Assembly: GCF_004359215.1 (NCBI RefSeq)
Contig: NC_090612.1
Coordinates: 3,701,797-3,753,181, forward strand
Direction: 5' to 3'
Source: Bremia lactucae
Taxonomy: Eukaryota; Oomycota; Peronosporomycetes; Peronosporales; Peronosporaceae
Length of the DNA: 51,385 nucleotides
The notes beneath the pieces were generated by a model. That model saw nothing but the letters and a program-made list of their open reading frames with translations, made no database searches and had not been told where the DNA came from. The number at the start of each line of letters is the position of its first letter. Position 1 is the first letter of the stretch. A program made the translations under genes and the position numbers. Below, one piece after another: positions 1 through 11,135 of this stretch.

Positions 1-172
1 TAATGGTCTATACCTATTTATGGATAGCAATTCTGAATATTACTATATAAAGTAATATCCTCCAAATATTACTATATAAAGTAATATCCTCCAAATATTA
101 TCTACCTTTTAGATAATTTATTAATTAACAACCTTTAAGTGTTAATTTCATGTAACGATTCACCCCGTTACA
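1..172 (+). repeat. 3' part of a gypsy-type LTR
   Basis: The stretch matches the 3' parts of the LTRs at 16321-16768 and 50528-50977, from the shared start TAATGGTCTATACC to the terminus CCCCGTTACA at 172. Its 5' part lies outside the window, so solo LTR and element end cannot be told apart. It differs from the other two by a tandem duplication of a 29-bp segment (39-67 and 68-96). Confidence 0.85.
39..96 (+). repeat. 29-bp tandem duplication inside the LTR
   Basis: The 29-bp unit beginning ATTACTATATAAAG is present twice, head to tail and identical. The two other LTR copies in the window carry one equivalent unit, so this is a copy-specific duplication. Confidence 0.85.
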
Positions 173-469
173 CCAGCGGTACCAGCACCGCTGTCGGATC
201 ACAAATTTTTTAATTGTGGGTATATTTCAAAACGACCGCTGGTACCAATTACTTGCCGATTGCAATAAAATTCGCTAATTCATTTGCCATTGTTTTGAAA
301 TGTAGAACATAATGCATTTGTTTGTCTTTATTTTGCTTTGGGTAGAAAGAAAACGCACGTTACGACATTATTCGTTAACAAGCACATAATTTTTTGAGTG
401 CTTTTCCATATAAACATTAAGGCTATTATGTAGAATAAAGGTCTGAAAACCTAACATAAACTCAACCAA
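173..469. other. Intergenic, presumed promoter of the MYND gene
   Basis: No ORF, repeat or RNA gene was recognised between the LTR end and the start codon at 470. The sequence is AT-rich. Confidence 0.5.
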
Positions 470-1261
470 ATGCCTGTCAACTTCACCGATGAGTCGCTCA
501 CGCAGTACCTGACCCGCTTCTGGCGTGCGAATGCGCCTGCCTTTATGCGCTGGTTCCTAGCACTCCCATACGCCGGTCAAGTTTCTCTTTTGCGAAATGC
601 GTCACCTGACATGCCTCTGTCGTACGACCCCGCGGAGCCGCGGCCACAAGCCACACAACTTCTGACGCCCGAGCTGACGCTGTCAGCGCTGCTGGAAGAG
701 AATGGCAAAGCGCTATTGCGCCTTATGAACGCACGTGCCACGAAAAGTGAACAATGTATACGCCACGATATGCTGTATCTTGCATCGCTGCGTGCAACTG
801 GTACGATGCCCACGTTTTCAGGCGAGACGTTTAAGCACGTGTCTTTGGCTTTTGTGGACCTGGCAGATCCGGAACATCATGTACAATCTCTTTTACCATC
901 GGCAACTCGAGAAATTATTGAAGAAAAAACGAAATTAATTAATCAGGGCAAGCTCATGGAAGCGGATGTGTGGCTCACACTGCAAATGCGGCAACAAATA
1001 ATTTTCACAGTGCTCACGAACGTGGCGCATACGTTCGAGACTATGTTCTTAAAGCAAGGGATGGTCCCGGATATCAGTGCGGCCCAAATTGGCTGCCGGT
1101 ACTGCGGCTCATCCACGCAAAAGAATGAGGGAGCAAAAATCGCAACACCGTTGCTAAAGTGTGTCTGTAACGTCACGTTTTACTGTTGCAAGGAGCATCA
1201 GGTTGAGGACTGGCGCAACCATAAAAGCAGTTGCACGAAAGCAACACGGGTGAAGGAGTAA
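470..1261 (+). CDS. MYND zinc-finger protein, 263 aa
   Basis: The C-terminus carries a MYND-type zinc finger at about residues 209-257: CRYC (209-212), then KCVC, FYCC, a His (KEHQ) before the DWRNHK segment, and a final Cys. In other eukaryotes MYND fingers bind short proline-containing peptides in partner proteins rather than DNA. The first 200 residues look mostly helical and resemble no domain I can name. There is no SET domain and no signal peptide, so this is not a SMYD methyltransferase. The gene is a single exon with an ATG at 470. It lies on the same strand as the myosin gene, 656 bp away, with no sign of cotranscription. Family assignment rests on the Cys/His spacing; the specific role is unknown. 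Confidence 0.8.
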   Translation: MPVNFTDESLTQYLTRFWRANAPAFMRWFLALPYAGQVSLLRNASPDMPLSYDPAEPRPQATQLLTPELTLSALLEENGKALLRLMNARATKSEQCIRHDMLYLASLRATGTMPTFSGETFKHVSLAFVDLADPEHHVQSLLPSATREIIEEKTKLINQGKLMEADVWLTLQMRQQIIFTVLTNVAHTFETMFLKQGMVPDISAAQIGCRYCGSSTQKNEGAKIATPLLKCVCNVTFYCCKEHQVEDWRNHKSSCTKATRVKE

Positions 1262-1917
1262 AACTGTTATTTACTGGTAAAGAATGCTTGATATAAAAAA
1301 ACTCTTGCTGTATTTCTTGTCATTGCGAGAAACAGCTGGCAAAAAGTTGTTCCTTAATTCGCTTTTTTCTAGCGTTAGGTACGTGCCTCTATAACCCATT
1401 GATTGATACCGAACCGATTGTTCTAGCTCCATGTTCGACTACTCCCTACAGCAGCATTACATACAAAAAGGAAAAACCTGTCCGTACCTCGCTCGAAAAA
1501 CAGTGCCTCGAAAAGTCAACAGCTCCGTTCAGTCGCGTCTGTCGCTTGGTCACAAATGACATTAATAGCGTATGCTCGTAAGCGCCCCCTCGTGAAACCT
1601 CCTTGGCACCAGATGCACTTGATTACTCCAATCCCTGTCACGTACTTAGTGGCAACTTAATCAAGTAGTCATTGTCAACCCAATCCACAAGGTTATTCTC
1701 ATCTTCCATATTCGACTCGCTGATTGGTAAAATACCGTACGGGATAGGTCGTTTAGCCGGACGCATTAGGGGTAGGGACGTCCGCCGATGAGGTCCTTGG
1801 TCAAATCGCGTCTATATCGGGACTGTTGTGAGCCTCCTCGTTGTGTGTCTCGCTACGCCCTACGAGGACACTCTCCGTGACGTTAAAGGGCCTTGGACAC
1901 GACCTTAAGCTGTACTA
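1262..1917. other. Intergenic, presumed myosin promoter
   Basis: The stretch is non-repetitive. The only ORF of note (60 codons at 1399-1581) has no recognisable feature and no homologous copy in the window. I see no convincing core-promoter element. Confidence 0.4.
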
Positions 1918-4900
1918 ATGGAGGTGGGTGCACCCGTATGGGTCTTTGACTGCGAAATGTGGTACGAAGCCGTCGTTTCGACGCCTCCAACGTCCTCCTC
2001 CGGTCTCATTGAGTGTGCTCTCGAGCCAGACGACGCCACTGCACTCGATCTTGCAAATGAAATGGATTCCGACTCCTCCATACGTCGTCGCAAATGCTCT
2101 CTCCGTCGTTCCGTGCGTGTCGCACCCGAGCACGTGCTGTCTCGGCATCAAGGGACAATGTACCACTTGGTCCAAGACCTAACGAAGCTCGTACATCTTC
2201 ATGAACCCGCCATTCTTCACGTTTTAGAACGTCGTTTCTTTCATAATGACATTTACACGAGCACGGGTCAAATTCTTGTCGCCATGAACCCTTTTCGACG
2301 TCTTGCGCTGTATTCCGACGCAATCAAAGACCATTACTACGACTTTGGCGGTCGTTCCGATGCCGATGCTGTACCCCCACCACCCCACGTATATTCCGTC
2401 GCCGATCAAGCCTTTCGTCGCATGGTAGCGCCTGCGATAGGCACTATGAAAACGGATCAAACGATTCTCGTGAGTGGCGAAAGTGGTGCTGGAAAGACGG
2501 AAACGACCAAGTTAATTATGAATTACTTGGCCTATGTATCCACCAAACGTGCCCGACGTGCTCCAGCTCTTGAATCAATGCAGGAACCTACGATTCATGA
2601 ACGTGTTTTAGAATCAAATCCCATTCTCGAAGCGTTTGGAAATGCACGTACGACACGGAATAACAATTCCAGTCGCTTTGGGAAGTTTATTAAACTTGGA
2701 TTCACACCCACGGGAGAAATGCTAGGGGCTTCGATTTCCACGTACCTTTTGGAACGCGTACGTCTCGTGTCGCAAGGATTTGGTGAACGAAATTATCACG
2801 TGTTTTATGAATTGTGTCGTGGAAGTTCCGTCTCGGAACGTCATGCGTTAAGACTAGAGGACGTGACGACGTATACGTATTTAAATCAATCGAATTGCGT
2901 TGAACGACTGGATGGCGTCGACGATAGCGCATCGTACCTTGTGACACGACGAGCCATGTCGAGTATTGGCATGACGACGGAGGAACAGCTGAATGTCATG
3001 AAGATTGTATCGGCCGTGCTTCATCTTGGAAACGTGACGTTTAAAATGGATACGCGCCATGGCACGAAAGATGATGATGCGTCCGTGGTTGATATGAATA
3101 CATGTGGCATGAATCTCGAAGCCGTGTGTGTTTTATTGGGCGTTGATGAGACGGTCTTGCAAAGCACATTGTGTACCAAGAAAATTCAAGCGGGTGCAGA
3201 GTTTATTACGACCCAATTGCCCGTGTCTCAAGCCATGATGACACGCGATTCCGTGGTCAAGACATTGTATTCGAATCTCTTTAATTGGCTCGTACGTCGC
3301 ATTAATCAAAGTATTGAATACAAGGAAGAGGATACCCGTGGGAGTCATTTTATTGGCGTGGTCGATATCTTTGGGTTTGAAATCTTTGAACACAATCGAT
3401 TGGAACAATTGTGTATTAACTATGCCAATGAGAAACTGCAGCAATTGTTTGGACGTTTTGTTTTTCGAATGGAACAGGATCAATACGTTGCTGAAGCCAT
3501 TCCGTGGCAATTTGTCGAATATCCGACAAACGACGTCTGTGTGGAAGTCATTGAGAAACGACACGGTGGTATCTTTTCCCTCTTGGATGAACAGTGTTTA
3601 ATACCACGTGGCAACGATGAGAAACTCGCAAACAAGTATTATGAAATCTTAGCAGAGAAACACGTGAGTTTCTCCGTGACGAATTTGCAGCGTGCCAAGG
3701 GACAATTTGTCATTCATCACTATGCAGGAGACGTGTGTTACTTGACGACGGGGTTTTGTGAGAAGAATAAAGATCAAATGCATCCAGAAGCCTTGCATCT
3801 TTTGCAATCGTCCAAGTTTGCGTTTGTACGAGCGTGTTTTGAACACACGACAGCAAGTGGAAGTCCACAAAATACTAAACGGAATGACCTTCGTCATAGT
3901 GATGGAAAGAGCCGACGATCGGGTGGAATGATGTCGTCAACTGTTGTTGCGCAGTTTAAGAGCCAATTGAGCTTACTACTCGACGTTTTGAATGCCACGG
4001 CGCCCCATTTTATTCGTTGTATTAAACCTAATGATCAAGCAAGTCCATTGATTTTTGAACGCCAACGTCTTTTGGAACAATTGCGATGTAGTGGCGTCTT
4101 GGAAGCCGTCAAGATCTCCCGAAGTGGCTATCCCGTACGTTTTCCTCACGATGTCTTTATTAAAACCTATAGCTGTATTGTCGCGCATGACAATCGTCGC
4201 AATGATCTTGATAACAAGAACGTCGCCATGCGATTAATTGAGAATCTTACCGCACGCCTTGGTGTCGTTACAAATGCCAAACACCCGTGGTTTCAAGTCG
4301 GTAAGACGCAAGTATTTTGTCTCTTGGAAGCCCATCAAGCGTTAAATATTGCGCGATCCAAAGCGTTGTATCAATCTGTCTTGACCATGCAACGATATTG
4401 TCTTGGATATACGATCCGTGCACGATATCAACGAAAACGTCAGTCTAGCGTACGTATTCAAAGCACGTGGCGAAAATATGTGTGTTGGCAATGGTATCAA
4501 GAAGTTATTTGTCGGAAACGTGCGGCAGTGATACTTCAAAGCCAAATACGTGGACGTGTCACGCGACAACGCTTGAAACGAATGGTGGCTGCTACTGTGA
4601 TTCAATCATTTGTCCGTGGGTGGCTCGTACGACGAGAATACTCTGGCAATACCTTGAGTTTTGAGCACGACGTGTCGTATGTTGGTTCGTTAGATGAACG
4701 AAGTACGACTGCAAGTTCCGACGAATCGGATTCGATTTCTAAAGATCGAAAGAATACGACAATTTCATTTGAAAGTTCGGTCTCTACAAGTGAGTACTCG
4801 GACGAAAGTGCAAGTCTTTGTAGTAATTCGCACGTCTCGATGCGAAAGAAAGGAATGGACGAGTATGAACCTCCGACACGGATTCCAAACGAGTACGAAG

Positions 4901-5886
4901 TTGTGTGGGAGTGTGGATTACTGGGTCTTTACTTTGAAAGCGACCCAGTGTCGGGCATGCCGATTGTTCGTCGTGTGCATGAAAGTTTAAGTAATTGCGC
5001 CGATATTTTTGAAGTTTCACGAGGTGACGTTCTCTTGGCAGTTGGGAAAGTCAAAGTCAAGAAAGGAGATATTCGTCGAATTTTAACGTTATTACAAGAA
5101 GTTCAAAAGCCCGTACGATTGCATTTCTTACGGAATCCCACGGAATCGTTTCGATTACGTTCGGGATCGATTGAACTCTTGGGAGAAGAAGATTATGAAG
5201 TTTTGTGGAAAGAAGGGGTGCCACTTGGATTGGGATTCCGTCCCGATGCAAGTACCGGATATCCCTGTGTATTGCAATCGCAAGGGAATCAATCGTTGCC
5301 GGGCATGTTTAATGTACGTGGTGGGGATCATTTGGTCTTTATCAATGAGTTTTCCACGCAAGGTGTGCGATTTCAAAAAGTGATTGATATTCTTGAAAGT
5401 GGTCCACGTCCTGCGGTATTGCGGTTTCGACACACGGATGTTGTCGAAGGACCGCAACATCCTTTGGATCCACCAAGTTCGTTGATAACTCTCATGTCGA
5501 ATCCACAGGATGATTCCCATGCTTTGGGCATGTCGTACTTGATGCGTCCGACGCGTGTGAGTATGAATCCCAAACACGATCATTCGTTGTATTACATTAC
5601 GTGGAAACACGAGGACGGACCGTTGGGGATTGTTGTCAAGCAAGAGAGCACGAGTTACTACCCGAGGGTGATTAATGTCAAGACGGAAGGTGCGGTGACG
5701 CGAGAATCGCAAAAGAATCGCGTGGAAATTGGGGATGTCTTGTTGAGTATTAATAATAACAATATCAGTAAAATGGGCTTTGGGGCGGCAATGAAATTGC
5801 TTCAAAAAGGACCAAAACCATTGCTTTTGATGTTTCAACGACCGCGGGGTTCGCTTACAATGACAACGAGGAGCTGCAATTTGTAA
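1918..5886 (+). CDS. Myosin heavy chain with IQ motifs and three PDZ-like repeats, 1322 aa
   Basis: This is an actin-based motor. A short SH3-like N-terminus is followed by a full head: P-loop GESGAGKT at 187-194, switch I NARTTRNNNSSRFGKF at 242-257, switch II DIFGFE at 483-488 and the FIRCIKPN segment near 700. About four IQ-like motifs (roughly 820-910) should bind calmodulin-like light chains. After a Ser/Asp-rich linker the tail has three diverged PDZ-like repeats near 988-1070, 1090-1170 and 1220-1310. Each starts with a Y-x-V/I-x-W strand and ends in a GD-x-L-L/V-x-I-N-like strand (GDVLLAVG, GDHLVFIN, GDVLLSIN). There is no coiled coil, so it is probably a single-headed cargo or scaffold motor. 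Oomycetes are known for unusual lineage-specific myosin tails. It is one exon, with no frameshift. Motor identity is certain; the PDZ call is from pattern only. Confidence 0.95.
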   Translation: MEVGAPVWVFDCEMWYEAVVSTPPTSSSGLIECALEPDDATALDLANEMDSDSSIRRRKCSLRRSVRVAPEHVLSRHQGTMYHLVQDLTKLVHLHEPAILHVLERRFFHNDIYTSTGQILVAMNPFRRLALYSDAIKDHYYDFGGRSDADAVPPPPHVYSVADQAFRRMVAPAIGTMKTDQTILVSGESGAGKTETTKLIMNYLAYVSTKRARRAPALESMQEPTIHERVLESNPILEAFGNARTTRNNNSSRFGKFIKLGFTPTGEMLGASISTYLLERVRLVSQGFGERNYHVFYELCRGSSVSERHALRLEDVTTYTYLNQSNCVERLDGVDDSASYLVTRRAMSSIGMTTEEQLNVMKIVSAVLHLGNVTFKMDTRHGTKDDDASVVDMNTCGMNLEAVCVLLGVDETVLQSTLCTKKIQAGAEFITTQLPVSQAMMTRDSVVKTLYSNLFNWLVRRINQSIEYKEEDTRGSHFIGVVDIFGFEIFEHNRLEQLCINYANEKLQQLFGRFVFRMEQDQYVAEAIPWQFVEYPTNDVCVEVIEKRHGGIFSLLDEQCLIPRGNDEKLANKYYEILAEKHVSFSVTNLQRAKGQFVIHHYAGDVCYLTTGFCEKNKDQMHPEALHLLQSSKFAFVRACFEHTTASGSPQNTKRNDLRHSDGKSRRSGGMMSSTVVAQFKSQLSLLLDVLNATAPHFIRCIKPNDQASPLIFERQRLLEQLRCSGVLEAVKISRSGYPVRFPHDVFIKTYSCIVAHDNRRNDLDNKNVAMRLIENLTARLGVVTNAKHPWFQVGKTQVFCLLEAHQALNIARSKALYQSVLTMQRYCLGYTIRARYQRKRQSSVRIQSTWRKYVCWQWYQEVICRKRAAVILQSQIRGRVTRQRLKRMVAATVIQSFVRGWLVRREYSGNTLSFEHDVSYVGSLDERSTTASSDESDSISKDRKNTTISFESSVSTSEYSDESASLCSNSHVSMRKKGMDEYEPPTRIPNEYEVVWECGLLGLYFESDPVSGMPIVRRVHESLSNCADIFEVSRGDVLLAVGKVKVKKGDIRRILTLLQEVQKPVRLHFLRNPTESFRLRSGSIELLGEEDYEVLWKEGVPLGLGFRPDASTGYPCVLQSQGNQSLPGMFNVRGGDHLVFINEFSTQGVRFQKVIDILESGPRPAVLRFRHTDVVEGPQHPLDPPSSLITLMSNPQDDSHALGMSYLMRPTRVSMNPKHDHSLYYITWKHEDGPLGIVVKQESTSYYPRVINVKTEGAVTRESQKNRVEIGDVLLSINNNNISKMGFGAAMKLLQKGPKPLLLMFQRPRGSLTMTTRSCNL

Positions 5887-5993
5887 GGCTTTGGTAGATG
5901 GTGTAAAGGTGTAAAAAAGGTTTTGACATAGCGTTCCGATTGATTGATATTGGAAATATACAAAACGGTGGTTTTTAAAAGAGATTGTATTAG

Positions 5994-6443
5994 TTATTTT
6001 GCACTCGGCTGAAGATGAGCGAGGATGGCATGGATATTGTTACAATGGTTTGTGATAAAGTGGCGACCTTCTCGCTCGACGAGGTCGCCTTTTGCATTGA
6101 AAAAAACAAGCGTAGGCACCGTCTTGATATTAAATTGTTCGCATAGTGCAAGCTTTAAATCACGGCGTGCGTAAGGCAGAGCGATCCATGGCATTTCGTC
6201 GTAATATTCTGTAAATTTGGCTTCTTCCTTGTCCGACGATACAAAAACAATCTCCAAGTCGTCATGGCCAGCTTCCTTGATGGTGTGGTAGACGGAGGTC
6301 AACAGCGGTGTGAATTTACGACATGGTGGACAATAGTGGCCGCTGAAGTAGAGACCAATGATTTGTTTATTGGCTAGTGCTTGAGACGTTGATACGACCT
6401 CACCGCTCTTAAGCATCAGTTCGTTCTCAAGCAAGGCTTCCAT
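5994..6443 (-). CDS. Thioredoxin-fold protein, nucleoredoxin/tryparedoxin-like, 149 aa
   Basis: This is a predicted dithiol-disulfide oxidoreductase. The active site is C38-P-P-C41 in the context GHYCPPCRKF; the usual preceding Trp is Tyr. The cis-proline is P110 (TVPTLVFF). The segments EIVFVSSDK and MPWIALPY are hallmarks of the nucleoredoxin/tryparedoxin group rather than classical thioredoxin. About 150 residues is a single-domain size. No signal peptide is visible, so it is probably cytosolic or nuclear. The ATG at 6443 is the only good start. The gene is convergent with the myosin gene, with 107 bp between the two stops, so the terminator regions must be compact. Confidence 0.88.
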   Translation of the reverse strand: MEALLENELMLKSGEVVSTSQALANKQIIGLYFSGHYCPPCRKFTPLLTSVYHTIKEAGHDDLEIVFVSSDKEEAKFTEYYDEMPWIALPYARRDLKLALCEQFNIKTVPTLVFFNAKGDLVEREGRHFITNHCNNIHAILAHLQPSAK

Positions 6444-6823
6444 GTTTCAATTTAAATGGCTTTGACGCTGTTTTTAGCGGGAGATGACGTAATTAAATCC
6501 GTTTTTTTGGTAAAATCCCTTAGTTTATGATATAAGTCTACATGATTGGTTAATATTCAAGCTAAAATACCGTCTCTAAAGAGACTTCTGGTTTTTCCAT
6601 GACTTCCGTTAATTTACGCCGCCATGGGGCTAATAATGGTAAGAGATCGCCAGGATTCGGCGCTAAACGTGCGCAACTAGACCATGCGGATCAACGATCA
6701 GGAATACTATGATAATTTTTATTTGACGAGAGCGTCTACCAGGTAGCTATTGGAGGAAATGGAAGATGGTGAGAGATGGGTTGCAGTCGGCCGACCACTT
6801 TCGAAGGATAGAGACATTAGTGG
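6444..6823. other. Intergenic, upstream of the thioredoxin-fold gene
   Basis: No gene or repeat was recognised between the start codon at 6443 and the copia LTR at 6824. It should hold the promoter of the minus-strand gene. Confidence 0.45.
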
Positions 6824-7023
6824 TGTAGAGGTATGACAACACACTGCGTAAGAATGTCTTCGTGTAGGGGGAAATGGAAAGTATATTCGTTCTTATATAA
6901 CCCTCACACGTGTAACGTACTTAAATGTAACAACTTCACTTGCTCTTCTTCTTATGTCATTCACGACATTAACCGCCACATCAGCACGACAACGAACCGT
7001 CGCCTGATGTTCCACCTTTAACA
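6824..7023 (-). repeat. Copia 3' LTR
   Basis: It aligns along its whole length with 11140-11340. Both share the segment AAGAATGTCTTC and the end CCTGATGTTCCACCTT followed by AACA on the plus strand. Confidence 0.9.
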
Positions 7024-7033
7024 CTCCTCCTCG
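7024..7033 (-). other. Copia polypurine tract
   Basis: In element orientation the 10 nt before the 3' LTR read CGAGGAGGAG, the position and composition of a plus-strand primer. Confidence 0.7.
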
Positions 7034-7061
7034 ACGAGGTATTGGTCTTGGCCACGAGATA

Positions 7062-8358
7062 TTAAAACTTCTTTGTCGAGATTGTCTTGGTCAGGAAATC
7101 AGTGAGCTGTAACTTGGTTTCAATATACTCCAGCTGAATTACCTTGTTCTTGACTTGATCACGGACAAAATGATAGCGTATATCAATGTGCTTCGCACGA
7201 CTTTGACATCCTTCATTTTTCGAGATAGCGATCGCACTTTGATTGTCCTCGTACACCATTACTGGACCATTAATCTTGACCTTCATCTGCAGCAATAGCA
7301 ATTTAGTCCAAAATACTTCTCGTATGCACAATGATAGAGCCACATATTTGGCTTGCAGCGCCTAGCGACACACTGTTTCGCATTTTTGACTTGAAAATCA
7401 CGGGTGATCCGTTGATCGTCACCATCACACCTGATGTTGAGCGTCGATTGTTACTGCACCAATCAGCGTCACTAACTGCACTCAACTGCAGTTCACGTGA
7501 CTTGCTCCGGTAGCAGATTCCATCCATAGCGGTTGACTTTAAATAACGCAGCACTCGGATAGCCGCATTCCAAAATTTTCTTCACTTGGTTTTTCTAAGT
7601 GTCGACTCAATTGACACACCGCGAATGCAATATTGGGTCTTGTGCTCGTTGCCACGTAGAGAATTGAACCTTTCACAGATCGATACGGACGATTTTGCAT
7701 TTTTGGGTTCATCACTTCACACTTTATCATGTTCTGGCCTTCCACACCCGGATTATACACCGGTCTAGCATTATCTTGATTAAAATTTTCAACCAGTCTT
7801 GGTATACACGCGCTTTGACTGATCTTGAGTCGTTTCTTCTCCATCTTGTAGTCAACTTCGATGCCCAGAATAAGTCGCACTTTACCCAGTCTCTTGAGCT
7901 AGAATTTGGTAGACAATTCATCAGCAACTTGCTTAATTGAGTCGTACGAAACACCACCGATGAGCATGTCATCGACATATAACGTCACATAAATCCATGA
8001 GAAATTGTCAAATCGACGAACAAATACAGACGGATCCGAAACACACGCCCCAAACCCTATGCTCTTAAAACGCTTGAAATAGTCTTAAACCATGTTGCAG
8101 CAGCTTGTTTCAGTCCATACAGGCTTCGATTTAGCTTCAGCACTTGACTCGATTTCATTTCAACGCCCTCGGGTGCATTAATAAACACCTCTTCTTCGAG
8201 AACACCATTGATAAATGCTGTACCGACATCATATTGGAATATACCCATCCCATAATGGCAACATACCGCGAAAACACACGAATTGAATTCATGTTCGTGA
8301 CCGGAGAATACGTGTCGTCGTAATCAACTCCATAGGTCTGACGATAACCTAGTGCCAC
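7062..8358 (-). pseudogene. Copia reverse transcriptase and RNase H, broken
   Basis: Reverse transcriptase pieces are readable in several frames: GYRQTYGVDYDDTYSPV, FQYDVGTAFINGVLEEEVF, LNRSLYGLKQAAATW, and the catalytic YVDDMLIGG near 7955-7990. RNase H follows with SDADWCSNNRRSTSG (7303-7554), then EDNQSAIAISKN and AKHIDIRYHFVRDQV (7062-7343). Frame changes and stops separate these blocks. The catalytic YVDD is kept, but no continuous frame remains. Confidence 0.9.
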
Positions 8359-9179
8359 AAGCCGAGCATTATACGCTCAATATCACCATTTTCATTTCGC
8401 TTGATGGCGAACACCCACTTAGTTCCAATTACCTTCTTGTGTAACGAATTGTCCACGGGACTCCACGTCTTTTTGCTATTTAGTGCCTTGAGTTCGGCCT
8501 TTATCGCTTCTTCCGCATCGTACTTTGTGGATACTTCATATCATCTTGGTACGTTGATGGGGTTTCAAATGCCGCATTAGCTTGATCATACTCAATCCGA
8601 TATCATTTTGAGGCACGTTCGACAGTTTCATCTCCACGTGACGAAACGATAGCATCTGACATCCCGACCGGAACCAAAGCTTGTGAGTCTGTACTTGGAG
8701 GAAATATTGCAAGAGGGTTATTGTGTCCCCTAACACGTGATGAATGTGTCTCCAGACTTCCATCGATATTAGTCCATTCCTCCCTGGGCACAATGGTCTG
8801 AATATCATCCTCAATTAAATTAGCTGGCTCCATGTACACGTCATCGATATCAAAAGCAAAATCATCTTAATGTCCATACTCAAGACGTGTACCCAATTAC
8901 ATTAATTCTTAAAGGAGGCGAGACTATTTGATCACCGTTGGTCTGATCAACCTCCATAGGTTCATTTTCATCGTGATTCGAGAAAATTGGTGATTGAACC
9001 CTGATATCATCGTCTCCTTCACCATTGTTTTTGCGTTCTGACGAGTTGATACAGGTGCGTAATTAACAACTTGTACATACTTCGTCCGTGGCTGTTCTTG
9101 AAATGTCACTGACCTTGTGACTTTAAGTTTTTCTGAATTATAATTCCAGACACGATAACCCTTCACTTTGTGAGAATAA

Positions 9180-9974
9180 TTAACAAAACATGCACCGAAA
9201 TGCCTTCTTGTCCAATTTAGCACGTTCCACTTTGTCAATGTGTGCGTAACCTTGAGCACCAAAAACGCGCATGTGTGATATGTCTGGCTTCAAGCCAAAA
9301 CACATCTCAATTGAAGTCTTCGTCGGGGATGAAGCGCACGTGACCCGGTTGGTTACATATACAGCTGAATTTATAGCTTCAGCCCACCACTTCCTTTCCA
9401 CTTGCATGTGATTTAGCATCGACCTTGCACGTTTCGTCAGTGTCCTATTCATTCGTTCAGCCATTCCATTTTGCTGGGGGGAATATGGCACTGTCGCTTG
9501 GTGTACTATGCCAGCCTGCGACAAACTTCTGCGAATTTCTTGTTGATGTATTCGTCACCATTGTCGGTGCGAATGCATTTAATCTTGAAATTCAGTTGGT
9601 TTTCCATCATCGACTTGTATTTGATGAACTTTCTTAGCACATCAGACTTATTAGCGATGAAGTATGTCACCACGCAGCGCGAAAAAATCATCCAGAAATG
9701 TAACTGCGTATCGTGCTCTTCCTTGAAACTTTGTCTTCATTCGACCCATCACATCACTGTGAACAATTTGGAGCAGTGATTTTGTCTTCACTTTGCCGTG
9801 ACTTGACTTTGGAAATGGTTTGACTGACGACTTTCCAGTCACACATCCCTCGCAAATTTCGTCTTGATCATTGACATCACACTCAAAGGTTGCACATTTA
9901 TTCCTATTACACAATTGTGTAGATCTTACAACGTCTTCATCGGAAGATGTCCTAGTCGTGCATGCCACACACAT
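9180..9974 (-). pseudogene. Copia integrase, broken
   Basis: The pre-integrase zinc region (WHARLGHLP, then CEGCVTGKSS) is followed by the DDE core: HSDVMG, IRTDNGDEY, and the third acidic site in YSPQQNGMAERMNRTL. All three catalytic positions appear conserved, yet the frame is interrupted at least twice. The downstream region to about 8930 carries the integrase C-terminal part in broken frames. Confidence 0.88.
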
Positions 9975-10125
9975 GGACTGACATCTTTAATTCCACAACC
10001 AAACACTTCGCCAGTGAATGCCAACCCTAACGCTGCACATTCCATCACAAACAATTTCCCCAATTTGTTTACTTTCGCCACCACATCTTGACCATTCCTT
10101 ATCACAGATGTATTGTTCGTAAAAG

Positions 10126-11135
10126 TCACATCCAATCCTTTTTCGATAGTACAGAAATTGATAGCAGTCTGCGATCCAGCTCTCGAACGTAAAGCACGTC
10201 TTCAATGCGAATTGGCACATTGTTTTTCAGAATAATTTGAAGCGTACCAATTTCAGCAGCCATAACTGTCTGCCCGTCTGCGATCGAGATGCCGATTGAT
10301 CGATTCAACGATCGAATCTCCAAAAAAATCATCTTGGTATGGGCACATGTGACTACTCGCACCACTGTCGAGTAGCGAACCTTCCGAACCATGTTCACTA
10401 ACAATAAACGCTTGCTCGTTATTTTTCTTGCTGGTTTTATTCTTCCAAAAGTCTTGTTTCTTATGACCCTGTTTTCCACATACGAAACACGTCCCGGTAA
10501 ACTTGTTTCTTTCGACCGAGAAACTTTGCCCTTGAAGCTCCTTGTAGCTTTCAATGCAAGTTCACTTTTCTCTTTGCGAGAAATGCCTTCGTATTCACGA
10601 CGAAGCATTTCTTTGGCTTGGAAAATATCAATTTCCTTCATGTTCTCAATGATTCTGATGACCTGATCATACTCATCAGACAAGCTTCCAAGCAGTATAA
10701 CGAGCTGCTCATCAGACGAAACTTTGTCTCCGATGGCTTGCATGGACATGCACAGCTCATCAAACTTTAGAAAGTGATCCAGTACAATCTCTCCCTTCTG
10801 CAGAACTTATACAACTGCCGACGCATCTGCACACGGTTGTGAATACTTCTTTGAAGAAACAAATTCTTTAATATCTCCCAAGCTTCTGCAGCCGTGCCTG
10901 CATTTCGAACCATGAACTGTAGACTTGAGGTGATTGACGTACACACAATCGCGAAGGCCTTCATACCATTGACTTTCCATATCGACGCGTCGGCCCTTGT
11001 GGCACTCGGTGCCTTCGTCGCGTCGATGTGTTCCAGTAGCGCTTTCTTGGCTAGTTTCATCCGAGCATTAAACTCCCATACAAAGAAGTTGTCTATGTTG
11101 AGGACCTCATTCGCCTCACCCACGTTTGGGCTCAT
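10126..11135 (-). pseudogene. Copia gag and protease, broken
   Basis: Gag starts with the ATG at 11135 (MSPNVGEANEVL), continues to about 10767, and resumes at 10749. In an alternative frame near 10460-10490 a zinc knuckle reads CFVCGKQGHKKQDF, with the expected last Cys replaced by Phe. Downstream a protease-like segment (IADGQTVMAAEIG, VLYVRELDRRLLS) leads into integrase. The start codon lies inside the primer-binding site. Confidence 0.8.

Noticed and set aside
1399..1581. 60-codon ORF upstream of myosin
   Set aside because: No domain, no conservation evidence, lies in the presumed promoter.
5155..5838. 227-codon antisense ORF in the myosin gene
   Set aside because: It lies wholly opposite a well-conserved coding exon and shows no domain; a codon-bias shadow.
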